A DNA stretch of 55,636 nucleotides. Source: Gammaproteobacteria bacterium. GTDB taxonomy: Bacteria; Pseudomonadota; Gammaproteobacteria; UBA6429; Thiohalophilaceae. A model generated the notes under the pieces. The model saw only the letters and a program-made list of their open reading frames with translations, did not search any database and was not told where the DNA came from. The stretch lies in the NCBI GenBank assembly GCA_024641475.1, contig JAHECZ010000013.1:1-55636 (forward strand). The letters run 5' to 3'. The position numbers were made by a program, and so were the translations under genes. Below, one piece after another: positions 40,082 through 49,537 of the stretch (position 1 is its first letter; every line of letters begins with the position of its first letter).

Positions 40082-41301
40082 TTGCGCATGATACTGGTGA
40101 GGTCCCACATCGGCAGGAACACCCCCAGCGCCAGGATTAATACCATCGCACCGACAATAACAATCAGAATCGGTTCAAGCGCACTGCTGAGATTTTTGAG
40201 TTTGTAATCCACTTCGCGTTCGTAGAATTGCGCGACATTGTCCAGCATCTCGTCGACCAACCCGGTTTCTTCGCCGACACTGAGCATCTGGATCGTTAAC
40301 GGTGAAAACATTTTTGTATTAGAAGCCGTACGAGTGAGCGTGTCGCCACGTTCAATGCCGTTGCGCATCTGCCGGATTTTTTCACCGACGTAACTGTTAT
40401 CGACCGCCTGTGAAACCACAGACAGCCCTTGAATCAGCGGCACCCCGGTGCGCAATGTCAGTGCAAACGACGTGGCAAAGCGTGCCAACAAGGCTTCATA
40501 CAAAACAACGCCGATCACGGGAATGCGCAACTTGTATTTGTCCCAACGCCAGCGACCAGTTTCAGTCGCCAAATATCGACGCAGGGCAATAAATGATGCA
40601 ATGCTAAAAACGAGCAACAGTGGCCAGTAATGCTGCATAAGATTGGAGCTGGTGATTAATAATTTGGTTTGCCAGGGTAAGTCGGCATGAAATTTTTCAA
40701 AGATTTTCGCAAAGGTGGGCATCACCCATAAATTAATAATTGTAATGGCCACGACAATGGCGCCAATCACAATTGTTGGGTAACGCATGGCTTGCTTGAT
40801 ACGATCGCGTGTATCTTTTTCACGATCCAGATATTGCGAAAGTTTTAACAGCGAGCCGTCCAGATCACCGGAACGCTCGCCGACCTGTATCATGCTGACA
40901 AACAGATTGTTAAAGGTGTCTGGATGTTTCGCCAGACTGCTGGCCAGGTCTCGGCCGCTTTCGAGTTGTGTAGCGATATCGCGTAGCGTGACACCAAAAT
41001 GCAGATTGCGGACATTTTCCGCCAGACCATTAAACGCCCGCACAATCGGCACGCCGGCTTTAAGCAATGTATGTAACTGTCGACTGAAAAAAATCAAGTC
41101 ATCAAGCCCGGCTTGGCGCTTGGGCAAAAGTTGTTTGACGTGTTGCTCAATGGAGACGGTCGGTTTTGCCGCGGTGATGTCCAGCGGAATGATGCCGGTT
41201 GCTTGCAGTTGTGTGGCGACTGCCTGTGCCGTGGCACCTTCCATCACCCCGGTGATGGCTTCGCCGCGACTGGTACGTGCTGAATAGGTAAAATGCGGCA
41301 T
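40078..41301 (-). CDS. mshG: MSHA inner-membrane platform protein MshG
   Basis: A 407-aa PilC/GspF-family polytopic protein with two duplicated GspF domains (residues ~70-195 and ~270-395). Each has the FSRQLHTLLKAGVP- or ATSFALTLRTGVP-type motif, and three transmembrane helices are visible (~170-190, ~220-240, ~375-395). It couples the MshE ATPase to pilus assembly. It lies 3 nt downstream of the mshE stop. Confidence 0.88.
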   Translation of the reverse strand: MPHFTYSARTSRGEAITGVMEGATAQAVATQLQATGIIPLDITAAKPTVSIEQHVKQLLPKRQAGLDDLIFFSRQLHTLLKAGVPIVRAFNGLAENVRNLHFGVTLRDIATQLESGRDLASSLAKHPDTFNNLFVSMIQVGERSGDLDGSLLKLSQYLDREKDTRDRIKQAMRYPTIVIGAIVVAITIINLWVMPTFAKIFEKFHADLPWQTKLLITSSNLMQHYWPLLLVFSIASFIALRRYLATETGRWRWDKYKLRIPVIGVVLYEALLARFATSFALTLRTGVPLIQGLSVVSQAVDNSYVGEKIRQMRNGIERGDTLTRTASNTKMFSPLTIQMLSVGEETGLVDEMLDNVAQFYEREVDYKLKNLSSALEPILIVIVGAMVLILALGVFLPMWDLTSIMRK

Positions 41302-41304
41302 GGC

Positions 41305-43056
41305 TTATTCGGGCGGCGATACTGCAGTCGTGTCCGGTAATTCATCGATCGCTCCGGCCACGCGAATGACTTCTTCCAGCGAGGTCTTGCCTTGCAATGC
41401 GTATTCCAGTGCGTGTTGTGCAAACGATTTAAAACCGGCACTTAATTTCGCCAATCGACTAAAGGCGCTGGCGTCTGAACGCCGCAGTGCGTCGGTAAGT
41501 TGTTCATCGAATTCCAGAAATTCAAACACACCGATACGGCCGTGATAGCCGGTGTTATTACATTGTGAACAACCGACGCCATGGTAATAGGTCGCGTCTG
41601 TCAGGACATGGCCCGCCATGCTGGCAAGCCAGGCATGATCCTGAGCCTCAGGTGTATAGACTTCACGGCAGCTATCACAAATTTTGCGTACCAGACGTTG
41701 CGCGACGACGGCGCGCAATGCAGTGGCAACCAGATAGCCTTCTGCGCCCATATCAAGTAGACGATGCACGGTAGAAATGGAATCGTTGGTATGGAGCGTG
41801 GATAAAACCAGGTGGCCGGTCATCGCCGCACGCAAGCCGATTTCGGCGGTTTCCTTGTCGCGCATTTCGCCGATCAATACGATATCCGGATCCTGGCGTA
41901 ATGCCGAACGTAATACATTGGCAAAACTCAAACCGATTTTGGCGTTGACCTGAACCTGATTAATACGCGGTAAGCGATATTCAACCGGATCTTCAATGGT
42001 AATGATCTTGGTGGTCGGATCATTCAGTTCGCTGAGCGCGGCATACAATGTGGTGGTTTTACCACTACCCGTCGGACCGGTGACCAGCACCATGCCGTGA
42101 GGTCGATGTATGTTCCGGCGAAACCGTTCGAGAATATGCGCGGTCATTCCCAGCTGCTGTAAATCCAGCATATTGCCGGATTGATCCAAAAGACGCATGA
42201 CCACGGATTCGCCCGCCTGGATCGGCATCGTGGATAAACGGACATCAACACTGCGATCGCGCACGCGGATATTGAAGCGGCCATCCTGTGGTACACGTTT
42301 TTCCGCGATATTCAGACCGCCCATTAATTTCAGGCGCGATACCAGCGCCGGGGCGATGCGGCGTTCTTTCATCACCTGTTCCTGCAGGATGCCGTCGACA
42401 CGTTGGCGAATGCGTAACACGGTATCATCGGGTTCAATATGGATATCCGACGCGCCGATCTGGATGGCATCTTCAAAGATAGATTGTAAAAGTTTGACAA
42501 CGGGGGCATTGGTGACATCTTCATTTTGCACCAACTGGGTTAAATCAAAATCGTTTTCGGAGATTTCGTGTTGTAATTCTTCGGCGAGCTCGGTGATCTC
42601 ATTATTACGCCGATACACCATGTCGAGCGTGGCCATCAGATCCGCTTCGCGAACTACTGCCAGTTGCAGTGGGCGGCGTAATTGTCGCGTCAGCTCATCG
42701 TAGGCAAAGATGTCAGTGGCATCGGCCATGCCCACCAACAGGCTACCGTCCGGATTTTCTTTCAGGCTCAACACACGAAAGCGTCGCGCGGTCATTTCCG
42801 GAATCAACTTGACGGTAGTGTTATCGAATTGGTAACGCTTGAGATTGATATGCGGGATCTGTAACTGCCGCGACAGCAAGTCCAGCATTTGTTCTTCTTT
42901 GACGAAGCCGCGGTCAACGAGTACCCGGCCGAGTTTGTGGCCGGATTTTTTCTGTTCGGCCAGGGCTTGTTGTAATTGCAATTCAGTCAGCAGGCCTTGC
43001 TCAACGAGCAAGTCGCCAAGACGGATCTTTTTACGTGCACTGGCGGGTTGATTCAT
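41305..43056 (-). CDS. mshE: MSHA assembly ATPase MshE with cyclic-di-GMP-binding N-domain
   Basis: The ATG at 43056 (GGAATG upstream) is preferred to a GTG at 43074, giving 583 aa. The N-terminus holds the tandem MshEN motifs that bind cyclic-di-GMP: RLGDLLVEQGLLTELQLQQA, then LGRVLVDRGFVKEEQMLDLL ending QIPHINL. The ATPase core has Walker A GPTGSGKTTTLY, an Asp box (IITIEDPVEYRL), Walker B DIVLIGEMRD and a His box (HLVLSTLHTND). A four-Cys zinc site follows (CDSC and CSQC). It powers pilus extension when cyclic-di-GMP is bound. Confidence 0.9.
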   Translation of the reverse strand: MNQPASARKKIRLGDLLVEQGLLTELQLQQALAEQKKSGHKLGRVLVDRGFVKEEQMLDLLSRQLQIPHINLKRYQFDNTTVKLIPEMTARRFRVLSLKENPDGSLLVGMADATDIFAYDELTRQLRRPLQLAVVREADLMATLDMVYRRNNEITELAEELQHEISENDFDLTQLVQNEDVTNAPVVKLLQSIFEDAIQIGASDIHIEPDDTVLRIRQRVDGILQEQVMKERRIAPALVSRLKLMGGLNIAEKRVPQDGRFNIRVRDRSVDVRLSTMPIQAGESVVMRLLDQSGNMLDLQQLGMTAHILERFRRNIHRPHGMVLVTGPTGSGKTTTLYAALSELNDPTTKIITIEDPVEYRLPRINQVQVNAKIGLSFANVLRSALRQDPDIVLIGEMRDKETAEIGLRAAMTGHLVLSTLHTNDSISTVHRLLDMGAEGYLVATALRAVVAQRLVRKICDSCREVYTPEAQDHAWLASMAGHVLTDATYYHGVGCSQCNNTGYHGRIGVFEFLEFDEQLTDALRRSDASAFSRLAKLSAGFKSFAQHALEYALQGKTSLEEVIRVAGAIDELPDTTAVSPPE

Positions 43057-43344
43057 GGGGCATTCCTGACACACTGCATTCCAAAGGCATGTGCAAGCTT
43101 AGCGGCGTCGCAGCGGAGTCACTTTAATATATAGGGATACTCCAATATGGTTTAAGTACGGGTGAATCATCGCAATAAGAATAAATTCGGTTATTTAACA
43201 GGGATATGCTATCTTACTGGTAATTGATTGTTTTATTTGATAATTTTTTGTGTGGGAGCGATATTTTAAAGCGGGAGCATAGCTACCGACTAGCAAGTGT
43301 GCGAGGATTCCAGCCACTTAAGTGCGGCAGTGACAAATAATGTT

Positions 43345-46300
43345 ATGTTTATAAAATCTATCGCCAGGCAGATCTATCAGCGACTTCAGCGTTGTCTGGC
43401 TATCTCTGATGACTACCCTGATCCCATCGAGCGGCATCGGGTGCAACTGCTGGTAAGTGTCTTGTTGGTCTTGTTGGCACTGGGAACCGGCGCGGCATTG
43501 ATCGAGCTGTGGTTAGTGCCGGGCTTTTTACCTGAATTTCTGGCATTACTGGCTGCCGTTATCAGCATGAGTCTGTTGTACCTGGCGGTATGCCGGAAAC
43601 ACCAGCAGTTTGCAGCCGTGATCGTGTGTTTGGTTCCTACGCTTGGTAGCGTCGGTGGTTTTCTGGCAGGCGATATGCTTGCCTTGTCATATATATTGTT
43701 GAGCGTGGTGCTGGCAGGTGCATTTTTATCTGTGCTACACACGGCACTATTAAGTCTGTTTAATCTTGCAGTTGCAGTCATGCTGTTCCTGGTCGTACCG
43801 CAGGAAAAATTGCACGTCTCGTTGTACACCCTGCTTGCCTTCTTTGTTATTTTCTCGGCACTGCGTCTGGTGTTAATGCGCTATCGTGAAAAGCTGGTGG
43901 CGATGCAGCAACACCAGCTGCAACAAAGTGAACAGGATTTACGTGCAATGGCAGAAAATGCCACCGAAGGGATTTTGATCAATGCCAGGGGAGTACACGT
44001 ATTTGCCAATCATTACCTCGAGGACATGTTGGGCTACGCACCAGGTACATTAATTGGTACCGGTATTGCCGACGTGGTGCATGAATCTGAGTTAGCCAAA
44101 GTCACGGAAATCGCAGCCAAACGAGCAAAAGGTGAGGCTGTCGTATCGCAATACGAGACCTTATTTCGACATCGCAATGGCGAGGCGATACCTGTTGAAA
44201 TCAATGGTTCCATTACCCTGTGGCACGGTCAGCGCGCAGGCATGGTGCTGATACGCGATATACGTGAGCGGCTGCGACAAAAAAATGAATTAGAAAGGCA
44301 ACGTACGTTACTACAGTCGGTGGTGGTTAACTCCCCCGTGATTATCTGGGTATTGGATAAAGACGGGAATTTCACCTTATCGGAAGGCCAGGGATTGCAG
44401 CAACTGGGACTGCGCCCGGCACAAATGGTCGGTAGTAATGTATTTACAGTTTACGAAGCTTATCCGGATATTAAAGACGATGCTCAGCGTGCCTTGAAAG
44501 GCGAACATGTTAATGCACAACGTAATGTAGGCGGGCGGATATTTCAGAGCAGTTACACGCCACTGCACGATGAAACAGGAAAATTTGCCGGAACCATTGG
44601 TGTTGCAACGGACATCACCGAAGTTGTGACCAGTCAGCACAAAATCCAGAAATCACAAGAAGAACTGGAAAGTATCCTGAGAAATATGCAGGATACGATT
44701 TACCGAATCGATTCGGATGGTAATTTTTCGCACGTGTCCGGTGCAGTGGAACGCCTACTGGGATTTACCAAACAAGAACTGCTGGGACGCAGGGTAGCGG
44801 AATTCTATGTTGTGCCCGGCGCACGCGAACGATTACTGGATACATTGCAAAAAGCCGATGGTGAAATTGAAAACTATGAAATTCTATTACGCCACAAGAG
44901 TGGCGCACCGGTGTGGGTATCAATCAATGCACATTATCTGCGCGATGACAGCGGTAATGTCGTCGGTATCGAGGGCACCACCCGCAACGTGACGCGCCTG
45001 AAAGAGGCTGAGGAACAAATGCGGACGCTCTCCAGTGCATTGGAGCAGACCGCCGATCTGGTCATGATTGCCGATGACAAAGGCATTATTACCTATATCA
45101 ATGCTGCTTTTGAAAAAACCACTGGCTATAGCGCCAGTGAAGCACTCGGCATGTCAACTAATTTATTGCGCTCCGGCAAACAGAGTACGGAATTTTACAA
45201 GCGGTTGTGGCAAACAATTCGTGCCGGCAACTCCTTCAGCGATGTATTTATCAATCGCCGTAAGGATGGTGAACTCTACTATGAAGAGAAAACCATTACG
45301 CCTTTGTGTAACACGGACGGTACCATCACGCATTTCGTTTCCACCGGTAAAGATATTTCAGATCGCATGCAGACTCAGGAGCGGTTGCGCTTTATGGCGC
45401 ACCACGACGCCCTGACAGAATTACCTAACCGCACCTTGTTTTTAGATCGACTCAAACAATCGATAGCACGGGCACGCTGGCACGAACGCAAAGTGGCGGT
45501 GATGTTTATGGATCTGGATCGTTTTAAAATCATCAATGACACACTGGGCCATAATATTGGTGATCAGTTGTTGGTGAAACTCACGCAACGGCTGGGCTCC
45601 AGTGTGCGCGCCGGTGATACGGTGGCCCGGTTTGGTGGGGATGAATTTGCGATCTTGCTGGACGATATTGCCAGTGAGCAGGATATTGCCCATGTCGCCA
45701 AAAAGATCCTGAGTTCGCTTGCGCCGGTATTCCATATCGAAAAACGCGAATTATTTGTTACCGCAAGTATCGGTGTAAGTATTTTTCCCAGTGACGGCGA
45801 AGATTCCGAGGCACTGTTGCGCAATGCCGATGTGGCCATGTACCGCGCCAAGGATCTGGGACGCAATAACTTCCAGTTTTATTCCAGCGAAATGAGCGCA
45901 CGCGCGTTTGAACGGTTGTCATTGGAAAATTCCTTGCGGTATGCACTCAAGCGCAATGAATTTTTTCTGGCGTATCAACCTCAATATGATGCCCGCAGCG
46001 GCAAACCGGTGGGCGTCGAAGCCTTGTTGCGCTGGCAGCATCCGGAGCTGGGTCTGGTCATGCCCAATGATTTTGTGATGCTGTTGGAAGAAACGGGCCT
46101 GATTGTGCCGGTCGGTGAATGGGTATTACAGGAAGCCTGCCGCCAGGCCAAGGCCTGGCATGATGGCGGCATCAATTTGAAAATTGCGGTGAATCTATCC
46201 GGCAGACAGTTCAACGATCCGGATTTTTTGGAGTGTGTGCAACGCATTCTCAATGAATCAAAAATCAAACCGGAATTATTGGAACTGGAATTAACCGAGA

Positions 46301-46704
46301 GCCTGTTGATGCGCAATGCCAGCATGACGATTCATGCGCTGGATACGCTGAAGAATATGGGTGTCCGCCTGGCCATCGATGATTTTGGAACGGGCTATTC
46401 TTCGCTGAGTTATTTGCGACGTTTTCCGATTCGTACCCTCAAGATCGATCGCAGTTTTGTGCGTGATGTAATCAAGGATCCGGACGATACGGCGATTGCC
46501 ACGGCGATCATTGTCATGGCGCAAAGTCTCTATCTGGAAGTGGTGGCCGAGGGTGTGGAAACCGAAGAGCAACTCATCTTCCTGCAAAGTCTGGATTGCC
46601 ACCTGATTCAGGGATTTTATTTTTCCGCGGCGGTCAGCGCCACAGCAATTGAGGCGTTATATCAAACTGCGTTCAGACACAAAGGTGCTGATTGTTTAAA
46701 TTAA
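43345..46704 (+). CDS. Membrane PAS-GGDEF-EAL cyclic-di-GMP enzyme
   Basis: The ATG at 43345 gives 1119 aa; a GTG start at 43297 would add 16. About six transmembrane helices occupy the first ~190 residues, followed by four PAS domains, then GGDEF and EAL domains. The cyclase site is intact (RFGGDEFAILL) with an inhibitory RxxD (RAGD) five residues upstream. The EAL domain is also intact (VEALLRWQHP, DDFGTGYSSLSYLRRFP, KIDRSF, VVAEGVET), so it may both make and break cyclic-di-GMP. It is divergent from mshE and shares its ~290-bp promoter region. PAS domains may sense redox state or oxygen. Confidence 0.88.
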   Translation: MFIKSIARQIYQRLQRCLAISDDYPDPIERHRVQLLVSVLLVLLALGTGAALIELWLVPGFLPEFLALLAAVISMSLLYLAVCRKHQQFAAVIVCLVPTLGSVGGFLAGDMLALSYILLSVVLAGAFLSVLHTALLSLFNLAVAVMLFLVVPQEKLHVSLYTLLAFFVIFSALRLVLMRYREKLVAMQQHQLQQSEQDLRAMAENATEGILINARGVHVFANHYLEDMLGYAPGTLIGTGIADVVHESELAKVTEIAAKRAKGEAVVSQYETLFRHRNGEAIPVEINGSITLWHGQRAGMVLIRDIRERLRQKNELERQRTLLQSVVVNSPVIIWVLDKDGNFTLSEGQGLQQLGLRPAQMVGSNVFTVYEAYPDIKDDAQRALKGEHVNAQRNVGGRIFQSSYTPLHDETGKFAGTIGVATDITEVVTSQHKIQKSQEELESILRNMQDTIYRIDSDGNFSHVSGAVERLLGFTKQELLGRRVAEFYVVPGARERLLDTLQKADGEIENYEILLRHKSGAPVWVSINAHYLRDDSGNVVGIEGTTRNVTRLKEAEEQMRTLSSALEQTADLVMIADDKGIITYINAAFEKTTGYSASEALGMSTNLLRSGKQSTEFYKRLWQTIRAGNSFSDVFINRRKDGELYYEEKTITPLCNTDGTITHFVSTGKDISDRMQTQERLRFMAHHDALTELPNRTLFLDRLKQSIARARWHERKVAVMFMDLDRFKIINDTLGHNIGDQLLVKLTQRLGSSVRAGDTVARFGGDEFAILLDDIASEQDIAHVAKKILSSLAPVFHIEKRELFVTASIGVSIFPSDGEDSEALLRNADVAMYRAKDLGRNNFQFYSSEMSARAFERLSLENSLRYALKRNEFFLAYQPQYDARSGKPVGVEALLRWQHPELGLVMPNDFVMLLEETGLIVPVGEWVLQEACRQAKAWHDGGINLKIAVNLSGRQFNDPDFLECVQRILNESKIKPELLELELTESLLMRNASMTIHALDTLKNMGVRLAIDDFGTGYSSLSYLRRFPIRTLKIDRSFVRDVIKDPDDTAIATAIIVMAQSLYLEVVAEGVETEEQLIFLQSLDCHLIQGFYFSAAVSATAIEALYQTAFRHKGADCLN

Positions 46705-46710
46705 TCAAAC

Positions 46711-47694
46711 TCAGCAACAAGTGGTTTTTACCGGTGCGGCGCCATGCAACTGCAAGCTACCGATCAGTTCCGTGACATTGTTGAGTTTATGCCGCTGCAG
46801 ATAGTCGCTGATGCCGGCGTTGATTTTTGGACAGACCAGCGGATCATAAAACAGCGCCGTACCGATACCGATACCACTGGCACCCGCAATTAAAAATTCC
46901 AGTGCATCCGCTGCGGTGGTAATGCCGCCCTGACCGATAATCGGAATGCGGTGTTGTTTGGCGACCTGATAAACCTGATGAACCTTCAACAGCGCAATGG
47001 GTTTAATCGCCGGGCCGGACAAGCCGCCCTGATTATTGCCGATAACGGGTGTGCGCGATTCGATATCAACCGCCATGCCGGTCAGTGTATTGATTACTGC
47101 AAGTCCGTCGGTGCCCGCTTCAATGCAGCGGCGGGCATTATTGGCAATATCAGTTTGATTGGGCGAGAGTTTGGTGATGATGGGTTTGCGGGTTGCCGCG
47201 CGACAGGCTGCCACCACACGCGCCGACATATCCGGGTCATTACCAAATTGAACGCCGCCTTCCTTCACGTTGGGGCAGGAAATATTAATCTCCATCGCGT
47301 CGATCGGTGAATCATCAAAAATTCGGGCGACTTCGGCATATTCTTCTAATGTGGAACCAGAGAGATTGGCGATAAAACGGGTTTCAGTGAAATCCAGCGT
47401 GGGTAATATTTTATCGACGACATAACGTGCGCCGGGATTTTGCAAACCGATGGCATTAATCATGCCTGCCGGGGTTTCGCACACGCGGTGTGGTGGATTG
47501 CCCAGGCGTGGATTAAGCGTTGTCCCTTTTAAACAAACTGCACCGACATCATGGTGCGAGAAACCGGCGACACGGGTGTATTCCTCGCCAAAGCCAACAC
47601 AGCCGGAGAGTAATACCAGTGGCGTCGCGAAATGCATTCCGCAAAAATCAAATTGAAGCAATTTTGTATCGGTTGTCAATTTAGAGGAGTTCAT
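46711..47694 (-). CDS. pyrD: Dihydroorotate dehydrogenase, class 1 (PyrDB-like)
   Basis: A 327-aa TIM-barrel flavoenzyme of pyrimidine synthesis, oxidising dihydroorotate to orotate. Class 1B features are visible: the catalytic Cys in EINISCPNVKEGG (class 2 enzymes use Ser), GLQNPGARYV, TKLSPNQTDI and GQGGITTAADALEFLIAGA for FMN phosphate binding. There is no N-terminal membrane helix of the quinone-linked class 2 enzyme common in Gammaproteobacteria. Class 1B normally needs a PyrK electron-transfer subunit, which is not encoded nearby. It is convergent with the GGDEF-EAL gene, 6 nt apart. Confidence 0.88.
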   Translation of the reverse strand: MNSSKLTTDTKLLQFDFCGMHFATPLVLLSGCVGFGEEYTRVAGFSHHDVGAVCLKGTTLNPRLGNPPHRVCETPAGMINAIGLQNPGARYVVDKILPTLDFTETRFIANLSGSTLEEYAEVARIFDDSPIDAMEINISCPNVKEGGVQFGNDPDMSARVVAACRAATRKPIITKLSPNQTDIANNARRCIEAGTDGLAVINTLTGMAVDIESRTPVIGNNQGGLSGPAIKPIALLKVHQVYQVAKQHRIPIIGQGGITTAADALEFLIAGASGIGIGTALFYDPLVCPKINAGISDYLQRHKLNNVTELIGSLQLHGAAPVKTTCC

Positions 47695-47844
47695 CGGTTG
47701 AGTTTAAATGAATTATATAAGAACCCGCTGTGTTGCGCCCAGTCATCTGCCAGACCCGAAGGGTTATTTTTGCGCTAAGGGGCTCTGTGGCGGTATGCTT
47801 GAACAAATACAGGAAATACTGGCCTGGCAGCGGAGGATGTAGCC

Positions 47845-48678
47845 ATGTTTGATGAATTGGGCGATGCATTACATAACGCCTATCTGGTCGTCATGGAGGG
47901 TATCAAGCACTATTTACCCAGCGTCATGGGTGCCGTCGCCCTGCTCATTGCCGGCTGGATTGTGGCGTGCGTGTTACGGGCGTTGACCTTGCGGCTGGGG
48001 CGCCTGCTCGATCAATTAATCAATCATTTTTTCCAGCGCCGTGGTATGGATCGGCCGCGTATCGCGCCTTTTTCCGCAGATCTGCTGGGCAACCTGGTTT
48101 ACTGGCTGGTCATCCTGTTCTTCGTCATTGCCGCAACCCAGGTCATGGGCTTTACCGTATTTATGGGCTGGCTGGATCGTCTGGTCAATTACCTGCCTTC
48201 GTTGCTGGCGGGAAGCCTGATAATTCTTGCCGGTGTTTTGCTGGGTAAATTATCCAAAGATTTGATTTTAGCCACCAGTTCGATACCGCGACAGCGGCTG
48301 TTGTTGGCGAGGGTAGCGCAAGTCACGATCCTGGTGACGGCGCTGGTGATCGGCGCCGATCAAATTGGCATTAAGATCACCTTCCTGGTAATCATGGCCA
48401 CGGTGCTGGTTGGTACGGTGTTAGGTGGGGTGGCGTTGGCACTCAGCCTGGGCTCGCGGGATTATGTTGCAAATCTAATCGGTGCCCATTTTCTGCGCCA
48501 ACATTATCAAACCGGGCAGCGGGTTCGATTCGGTGAAGTGGAAGGCAGCGTACTGGAAATAACACTGATTCATATTGTGCTGGAAACATCACAGGGTCGG
48601 GTCAGTATACCCGCAAAATTATTCAACCAGCAGAGCAGTGTGCTGGTGATAGAGGCGGAAGACGATGCAACGGCGTAA
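47845..48678 (+). CDS. MscS-family small-conductance channel-like protein
   Basis: A 277-aa integral membrane protein with 4-5 hydrophobic helices, including an amphipathic Gly/Ala-rich pore-type helix (VLVGTVLGGVALALSLGSRD). A short cytoplasmic beta domain follows (TGQRVRFGEVEGSVLEI, RVSIPAKLF). This corresponds to the MscS TM3 plus upper beta domain, without the long C-terminal cage of E. coli MscS. It probably releases osmotic pressure. It overlaps the next gene by 14 nt. Confidence 0.75.
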   Translation: MFDELGDALHNAYLVVMEGIKHYLPSVMGAVALLIAGWIVACVLRALTLRLGRLLDQLINHFFQRRGMDRPRIAPFSADLLGNLVYWLVILFFVIAATQVMGFTVFMGWLDRLVNYLPSLLAGSLIILAGVLLGKLSKDLILATSSIPRQRLLLARVAQVTILVTALVIGADQIGIKITFLVIMATVLVGTVLGGVALALSLGSRDYVANLIGAHFLRQHYQTGQRVRFGEVEGSVLEITLIHIVLETSQGRVSIPAKLFNQQSSVLVIEAEDDATA

Positions 48679-49537
48679 ACAACGTAATCGTCTGGACGGG
48701 TTATCGTTAGGTTTGCTGGAGACTCATCCGGCGGACGCGGCGGATGTGCTGGAGCGTCTGGTAACCGCGGATGCAGTTGCGGTATTGACCGCTGTGCCAG
48801 TGCGAATCGCCGCCAGCGTGGTGGCTGAAATGTTGCCGTTACATGCAGCGCAGTGCCTGCTGACATTGCCGGAGGAAAATCGTATAGCTCTGTTACATTC
48901 CCAGCCAGTACAGATCATTGCGGCAATTCTGCGACATTTTCATCGTGAACAACGGCTACAGGTACTCACGCAGTTACCTTCTGCCACCGCAGTAACTTGT
49001 CGGTTGTTATTACGTCATCCGGAAAATTCGGTTGGTGCGATTGTCGATAGCAATGTACTGGCGATCGCCCCCACGGTTACGGTGAAGGATGCATTGCTGC
49101 GCGTGCGCGAATTACCGGAAGGCAATACCGATTATATTTATATAATCAATGCACACCGTCATATCGTCGGTGCGGTGGCATTGGCAGAATTACTCCGCAG
49201 CAATCACCAGCAACAGGTTGAGTCACTCAGTCACAAAACTGTGCCGCGCTTGTCTGTGCAGGCAACTTTAACCGCGGCATATGCGCATCAGGGCTGGCAT
49301 GAATATCATATGTTACCGGTGGTGGAGCGGGATCAGCGTTTCATCGGCGCATTACGTTATACCGAACTTTATCATTACATCCAAAAGCAAACAGCCGATC
49401 AACCAACTCTGGAAAATCCCCGGCTCTCGCTGGCCATTGCGACCAACGGCTATTGGCATTTGTTTGACGGCTTGTTGCGCGGCTTGGTGAGTCTGTTGCC
49501 ACCTTCCCGCGTTAGTAAACCGGATCAGTTGCCATGA
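48665..49537 (+). CDS. MgtE N-domain/CBS protein lacking the transporter domain
   Basis: A 290-aa soluble protein with an MgtE N-domain-like superhelical region (residues ~10-130, THPADAADVLERL) and two CBS motifs (~135-255, HPENSVGAIVDSN, IINAHRHIVGAVAL, MLPVVERDQRFIGALRY). It then ends without the membrane domain. The next gene, overlapping at ATGA, is a complete MgtE. It may be a regulatory Mg2+-sensing partner or the remnant of a tandem duplication. The frame is intact and the overlaps suggest selection. Confidence 0.7.
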   Translation: MQRRKQRNRLDGLSLGLLETHPADAADVLERLVTADAVAVLTAVPVRIAASVVAEMLPLHAAQCLLTLPEENRIALLHSQPVQIIAAILRHFHREQRLQVLTQLPSATAVTCRLLLRHPENSVGAIVDSNVLAIAPTVTVKDALLRVRELPEGNTDYIYIINAHRHIVGAVALAELLRSNHQQQVESLSHKTVPRLSVQATLTAAYAHQGWHEYHMLPVVERDQRFIGALRYTELYHYIQKQTADQPTLENPRLSLAIATNGYWHLFDGLLRGLVSLLPPSRVSKPDQLP

